A stretch of DNA of 64,000 nt from positions 2,737,526-2,801,525 of the forward strand of contig OY987227.1 in the NCBI GenBank assembly GCA_963920705.1. Direction: 5' to 3'. The first letter of the stretch is position 1; every line of letters begins with the position of its first letter. Source of the stretch: Odiellus spinosus (Eukaryota; Arthropoda; Arachnida; Opiliones; Phalangiidae). Shown piece after piece: positions 58,559 to 64,000 of this stretch. The notes under the pieces were generated by a model, which saw only the letters and a list, made by a program, of their open reading frames with translations, ran no database searches and was not told the DNA's origin. Both the position numbers and the translations under genes were made by a program.

Positions 58559-61500
58559 TATATATTTGTCAAGGCGGGCCGATTTTGTATCTTAGATGGT
58601 TCTCTTTAAGAATTTACCTACGATTCAACCCTAGCCTTTAACGATAAGTCGCCAGCTCAGTTTTAGTTCCAAATGAATAAATTAATTTATTTGGCAAGGC
58701 GGGCTAAGCTCTTTAGATACCCTTTAAATCAATTTTTTTCGTTCTTTTGGATGGTGCTTAGAATTTGCACCAATCTCATTTTGTAGCTTAAACGTTTCTC
58801 TTTAAGAATTTAGCCACGATTATATCCTAGCCCTTAACGATAAGTCGCCAGCTCAGTTTTAGTTCCAAATGAATAGATTCCCTTAACGATAAGTCGCCAG
58901 CTCAGTTTTAGTTCCAAATGAATAAATTAATGTTTTTGGCAAGGTGGGCTAGTCTCTTTAGTTACCCTGTAAATCAATTTTTTTCGCTCTTTTTGATGGT
59001 GCTTAGAATTTGCACCAGATTGATTGTGTAGCTTAGACATTTCTCTTTAAGAATTTAGCCACGATTCAAACCTAGCCGTTAACGATAAGTAGACAGCTCA
59101 GTTTTAATTCCAAATGAATAAATTTTTTTTTGGCAAGGCGGTTTAGACTCTTAGTTACCCTATAAATCAATTGTTTTAGCTCTTTTTGATGGTGCTTAGA
59201 ATTTGCACCAGGCTGATTTTGTAGTTTAGACGTTTCTCTAAGAATTTAGCCACGATTATATCCTAGCCCTTAACAATAAGTCGCCAGCTCAGTTTTAGTT
59301 CCAAATGAAAAAATTAATTTATTTGGCAAGGCGGGCTAAGCTCTTTAGATACCCTTTAAATCAATTTTTTTCGTTCTTTTGGATGGTGCTTAGAATTTGC
59401 ACCAATCTCATTTTGTAGCTTAAACGTTTCTGTTTAAGAATTTAGCCACGATTATATCCTAGCCCTTAACAATAAGTCGCCAGCTCAGTTTTAGTTCCAA
59501 ATGAATAAATTAATGTTTTTGGCAAGGTGGGCTAGGCTCTTTAATTACCCTTTAAAACAATTTTTTTCGCTGTTTTTGATGGTGCTTGGAATTTGCACCA
59601 GGCTGATTTTGTAGTTTAGACGTTTCTCTTTAAGAATATAGCCACGATTATATCCTATCTTTAAACGATAACTCGCCAGCTCAGTTTTAGATCCAAATGA
59701 AAACAATTTTTTTTTTTTTGTCAAGGCGGGCTAGGCTCTTTAGTTACCCTTTAAATCAATTGTTTTAGCTCTTTTTGATGGTGCTTAGAATTTGCACCAG
59801 GCTCATTTTGTAGCTTAGACGTTTCTCTTTAAGTATTTAGCCACGATTATATCCTAGCCCTTAACGATAAGTCGCCAGCTCAGTTTTAGTTCCAAATGAA
59901 TAAATTAATGTTTTTGGCAAGGTGGGCTAAGCTCTTTAATTACCCTTTAAATAAATTTTTTTCGCTGTTTTTGATGGTGCTTGGAATTTGCAACCAGCTG
60001 ATTTTGTAGTTTAGACGTTTCTCTTTAAGAATTTAGCCACGATTATATCCTAGCCCTTAACGATAAGTCGCCAGCTCAGTTTTAGTTCCAAATGAATAAA
60101 TTAATGTTTTTGGCAAGGTGGGCTAGGCTCTTTAATTACCCTTTAAATCAATTTTTTTCGCTCTTTTTGATGGTGCTTGGAATTTGCACCAGGCTGATTT
60201 TGTAGTTTAGACGTTTCTCTTTAAGAATATAGCCACGATTATATCCTAGCTTTTAACGATAAGTCGCCAGCTCAGTTTTAGTTCCAAATGAAAACAATTT
60301 TTTTTTTTGCAAGGCGGGCTAGGCTCTTTAATTAACCTATAAATCAATTTTTTCGCTCTTTTTCATGGTGCTTAGAATTTGCACCAGATTGATTTTGTAG
60401 CTTAGACATTTCTCTTTAAGAATTTAGCCACGATTCAAACCTAGCCGTTAACGATAAGTAGCCAGCTCAGTTTTATTTCCAAATGAGTAAATTATTTTTT
60501 TTGGCAAGGCGGTTTAGACTCTTAGTTACCCTTTAAATCAATTTTTTTCGCTGTTTTTGATGGTTCTTGGAATTTGCACCAGGCTGATTTTGTAGTTTAG
60601 ACGTTTCTCTTTAAGAATATAGCCACGATTATATCCTATCTTTAAACGATAAGTCGCCAGCTCAGTTTTAGATCCAAATGAAAACAATTTTTTTTTTTTT
60701 TTGTCAAGGCGGGCTAGGCTCTTTAGTTTCCCTTTAAATCAATTTTTTTCGCTCTTTTTGATGGTACTTAGAATTTGCACCAGTCTCATTTTGTAGCTTA
60801 AACGTTTCTCTTTAAGAATTTAGCTACGATTATATCCTAGCCCTTAAGGATAAGTCGCCAGCTCAGTTTTAGATCCAAATGAAAACAATTTTTTTTTTTT
60901 GTCAAGGCGGGCTAGGCTCTTTAGTTACCATTTAAATCAATTTTTTTCGCTCTTTTTGATGGTGCTTGGAATTTGCACCAGACTGATTTTGTAGTTTAGA
61001 CGTTTCTCTTTAAGAATATTGCCATGATTATATCCTAGCTTTCAACGATAAGTCGCCAGCTCAGTTTTAGTTCCAAATGAAAACAAAAAAATTTTTTTTT
61101 TGCAAGGCGGGCTAGGCTCTTTAATTAACCTTTAAATCAATTTTTTCGCTCTTTTTCATGGTGCTTAGAATTTGCACCAGATTGATTTTGTAGCTTAGAC
61201 ATTTCTCTTTAAGAATTTAGCCACGATTCAAACCTAGCCGTTAACGATAAGTAGCCAGCTCAGTTTTAATTCCAAATGAGTAAATTATTTTTTTTGGCAA
61301 GGCGGTTTAGACTCTTAGTTACCCTTTAAATCAATTGTTTTAGCTCTTTTTGATGGTGCTTGGAATTTGCACCAGGCTGATTTTGTAGTTTAGACGTTTC
61401 TCTTTAAGAATATAGCCACGATTATATCTTTTCTCTTTAAGGATATAGCCACGATTATATCCTATCTTTAAACGATAAGTCGCCAGCTCAGTTTTAGATC

Positions 61501-62820
61501 CAAATGAAAACAATTTTTTTTTGTCAAGGCGGGCTAGGCTCTTTAGTTACCCTTTAAATCATTTTTTTCGCTCTTTTGATGGTGCTTAGAATTTGCACCA
61601 GTCTTATTTTGTAGCTTAAACGTTTCTCTTTAAGAATTTAGCCACGATTATATCCTAGCCCTTAACGATAAGTCGCCAGCTCAGTTTTAGTTCCAAATGA
61701 ATAAATTAGTGTTTTTGGCAAGGTGTGCTAGGCTCTTTAATTACCCTTTAAATAAATTTTTTTCGCTGTTTTTGATGGTGCTTGGAATTTGTACCAGGCT
61801 TATTTGGTAGTTTAGACGTTTCTCTTTAAGAATATAGCCACGATTATATCCTAGCTTTTAACGATAAGTCGCCAGCTCAGTTTTAGTTCCAAATGAAAAC
61901 AAAAAAATGTTTATTTTTTTTGTCAAGGCGGGCTAGGCTCTTTAATTACCCTTTAAATCAATTTTTTTCGCTGTTTTTGATGGTGCTTGGAATTTGCACC
62001 AGGCTGATTTTGTAGTTTAGACGTTTCTCTTTAAGAATATAGCCACGATTATATCCTAGCTTTTAACGATAAGTCGCCAGCTCAATTTTAGTTCCAAATA
62101 AAAACAAAAAAAATATATATATATTTTTTTTTGTCAAGGCGGGCTAGGCTCTTTATTTACCCTTTAATTCAATTTTTTTCGCTCTTTTTGATGGCGCTTG
62201 GAATATGCACCAGGCTTATTTTGTAGCTTAGACGTTTCTCTTTAAGAATTTAGCCACGATTAAATCCTAGCTTTTAACGATAAGTCGCTAGCTCAGTTTT
62301 AGTTCCAAATGAATAAATTTAGTTTTTGGCAAGGCGGGCTAGGCTCTTTTGTTAACCTTTAAATCAATTTTTTCGCTCTTTTTGATGGTGCTTAGAATTT
62401 GCAACAGTCTCATTTTGTAGCTTAAACGTTTCTCTTTAAGAATTTAGCCACGATTATATCCTAGCCCTTAACGATAAGTCGCCGGCTCAGTTTTAGTTCC
62501 AAATGAATAAATAAATGTTTTTGGCAAGTTGGGCTAGGCTCTTTAATTAGCCTTTAAATAAATTTTTTTCGCTGTTTTTGATGGTGCTTGGAATTTGCAC
62601 CAGGCTGATTTTGTAGTTTAGACGTTTCTCTTTAAGAATATAGCCACGATTATATCCTATCTTTAAACGATAAGTCGCCAGCTCAGTTTTAGATCCAAAT
62701 GAAAACAAAAAAATATTTTTTGTCAAGGCGGACTAGGCTCTTTAGTTACCCTTTAAATCAATTTTTTTCGCTCTTTTTGGTGGTGCTTGGAATTTGCACC
62801 AGGCTGATTTTGTAGTTTAG

Positions 62821-63681
62821 ATAAAAGGAATAAAAACGGTCAAGGGATTAAAACAAGGTTAGTAAAATTCTTCGAAACAAAGTAAACAATTGAGGCTTTT
62901 CAAGCGGATATGTTAATTTGGTTACTTGTACGATTCAATCTAAAAGATTAAGAGCTAACCGCAGAAGGTCACACCAAAAATCACGTTGACCGCTAAGTCC
63001 CCCCGAGCCAAGCGCCAGCATATAACAAAGAGAGCGAATCATCAGTGCATATAACTCAGAAGGCCCATGTGATCAAAGCTTCGCAGTGATTAGAGGGCAA
63101 TCAACACAAGGAATTATTCCCAGAGTTGTAACCCGACCAAAACAGACAATAAATTACAGTCGGATCCCCAGTGTGGCTTGGTTGCTCGAACAGACAGGAG
63201 ACAAGGACTCAAGCTGAAACCATAAGACATAAATTTTTGCATATTGGCGGACGCGGCCGAAGCCGCGACTCGGGCATCTCACGACAAGGCTTGCAACAAC
63301 CCCATACAGGCATCGTAGAGGGGCTGTGATAAGATATCCCCAGGTATCTCAGATTAGACACTTATATAGCGCAGTACCGTTGTGCACGCACCTGCGCTGA
63401 TCCGCCTGTCAGTTCATCATTGCGTCTAGGACCGAGAAGGTCAATACTAGCGGAGCCCTAGCCATGGACAGCGGGCCGCAAGTACAGAGCGAACCTACAA
63501 AACCCATAGTGAGCTTGACTGTCGTCCTCGGTGAGGGTTAGGTTAAAAAAAGACCTAGGGAGCTGACAAGCGGAATGCCCTTCGGCACAACTGTACCATC
63601 CGCCTCAACATAGACCCAATCAGGACCTGAGCCCGAGCAGCACCCACATAGAGTTGCACCCCATCTTTAAGACAGCACAGC
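62821..63681. other. Unidentified block at a satellite inversion point
   Basis: This 860-bp stretch is clearly richer in GC than the satellite, lacks a convincing reading frame, and contains GCGGACGCGGCCGAAGCCGC, GAGGGTTAGGTTAAAA and a TATA-like ACTTATATAGCGC. It resembles no family I know. Satellite on its left runs forward and on its right runs in reverse, so it may be an inserted element at an inversion breakpoint or an assembly join. Confidence 0.5.
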
Positions 63682-64000
63682 TATATTCTTAAAGAGAAAC
63701 GTCTAAACTACAAAATCAGCCTGGTGCCAATTCCAAGCACCATCAAAAACAGCGAAAAAAATTGATTTAAAGGGTAATTAAAGAGCCTAGCCCACCTTGC
63801 CAAAAACATTAATTTATTCATTTGGAACTAAAACTGAGCTGGCGACTTATAGTTAAGGGCTAGGATATAATGGTGGCTAAATTCTTAAAGAGAAACGTCT
63901 AAACTACAAAATCAGCCTCGTGCAAATTCCAAGCACCATCAAAAACAGGGAAAAAAATAGATTTAAAGGGTAACTAAAGAGCCTAGCCCGCCTTGATAAA
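63682..64000 (-). repeat. Satellite array block 5, type B, inverted orientation
   Basis: About 1.6 monomers reading as the reverse complement of all the others (GAGAAACGTCTAAACTAC, then GAACTAAAACTGAGCTGGCG). They continue off the right edge. Confidence 0.95.

Larger units (their letters stand above)
58128..62820 (+). repeat. Satellite array block 4, type B monomers
   Basis: About 23 monomers in the same orientation as blocks 1-3, all type B (GGCAAGGTGGGCTAGGCTCT, GATGGTGCTTGGAATTTGC, TTTAGACGTTTCTC). They carry a variable A/T tract after the core where several monomers have ATATAT or long T runs. A partial duplication of the core is seen at about 58,880-58,920, and a short repeated piece at about 61,430-61,465. 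The block is interrupted by a MITE at 58,367-58,558 and ends abruptly in mid-monomer at 62,820. Confidence 0.95.

Noticed and set aside
62821-63681. Ribosomal DNA or snRNA fragment
   Set aside because: No conserved rRNA or snRNA block was recognised despite the higher GC.

Overview
The window reads as repeat-rich heterochromatin of an arthropod, most likely an insect. It is AT-rich and largely filled by a tandem satellite with a monomer of about 195 bp. The satellite is interrupted by non-LTR retrotransposons, DNA transposons and one Polinton/Maverick-type virus-like element. No ordinary host gene, rRNA or tRNA could be supported. The arthropod call rests on a BIR-domain gene inside the Polinton, the style of the LINEs, and a few short TTAGG-type (AACCT) runs near 30,240 and 63,535. 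The species cannot be named from this.

Layout. Positions 1-3,070 hold the 3' part of LINE-A (plus strand) with a long open EEP-RT reading frame. Satellite follows at 3,071-12,181. LINE-B copy 1 (minus strand, 12,182-18,882) carries a composite insertion at 12,883-15,359. Satellite resumes at 18,883-26,534. LINE-B copy 2 (minus strand, 26,535-39,966) sits at the same place in the monomer and shares an ORF2 frameshift with copy 1, so the pair arose by segmental duplication. Copy 2 is split by a 9.2-kb insertion flanked by TTAA (29,744-38,960); copy 1 preserves the empty site. Satellite continues at 39,967-43,265 and drifts from a type A to a type B monomer. The Polinton occupies 43,266-58,127, with terminal inverted repeats of about 0.4 kb and a 6-bp target duplication, TCCAAA. 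Type B satellite fills 58,128-62,820 and holds a small palindromic TA-flanked MITE. An unidentified, more GC-balanced block of about 860 bp (62,821-63,681) follows, and beyond it the satellite runs in the opposite orientation to the window end.

The Polinton is a broken fossil. Its recognisable parts are protein-primed family B DNA polymerase, packaging ATPase, adenain-like protease, major capsid protein, minor capsid (penton) protein and a basic pX/pVI-like virion protein. It also carries a BIR (IAP-type) protein, two paralogous proteins of unknown function near opposite ends, a GC-rich small protein, and an integrase-type chromodomain tail in the same reading frame as the ATPase. Morphogenesis genes lie on the minus strand and the polymerase on the plus strand.

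The points most worth following are: a shared 3'-terminal hairpin architecture in the two different LINEs; repeated insertions at one short conserved core of the satellite monomer; the ATPase/chromodomain reading frame, IAP and duplicated cargo of the Polinton; the TTAA-flanked 9.2-kb element, which encodes no recognisable transposase; and a pair of inverted arrays of degenerate ACGGTAAA/TTTATCGT motifs inside it.
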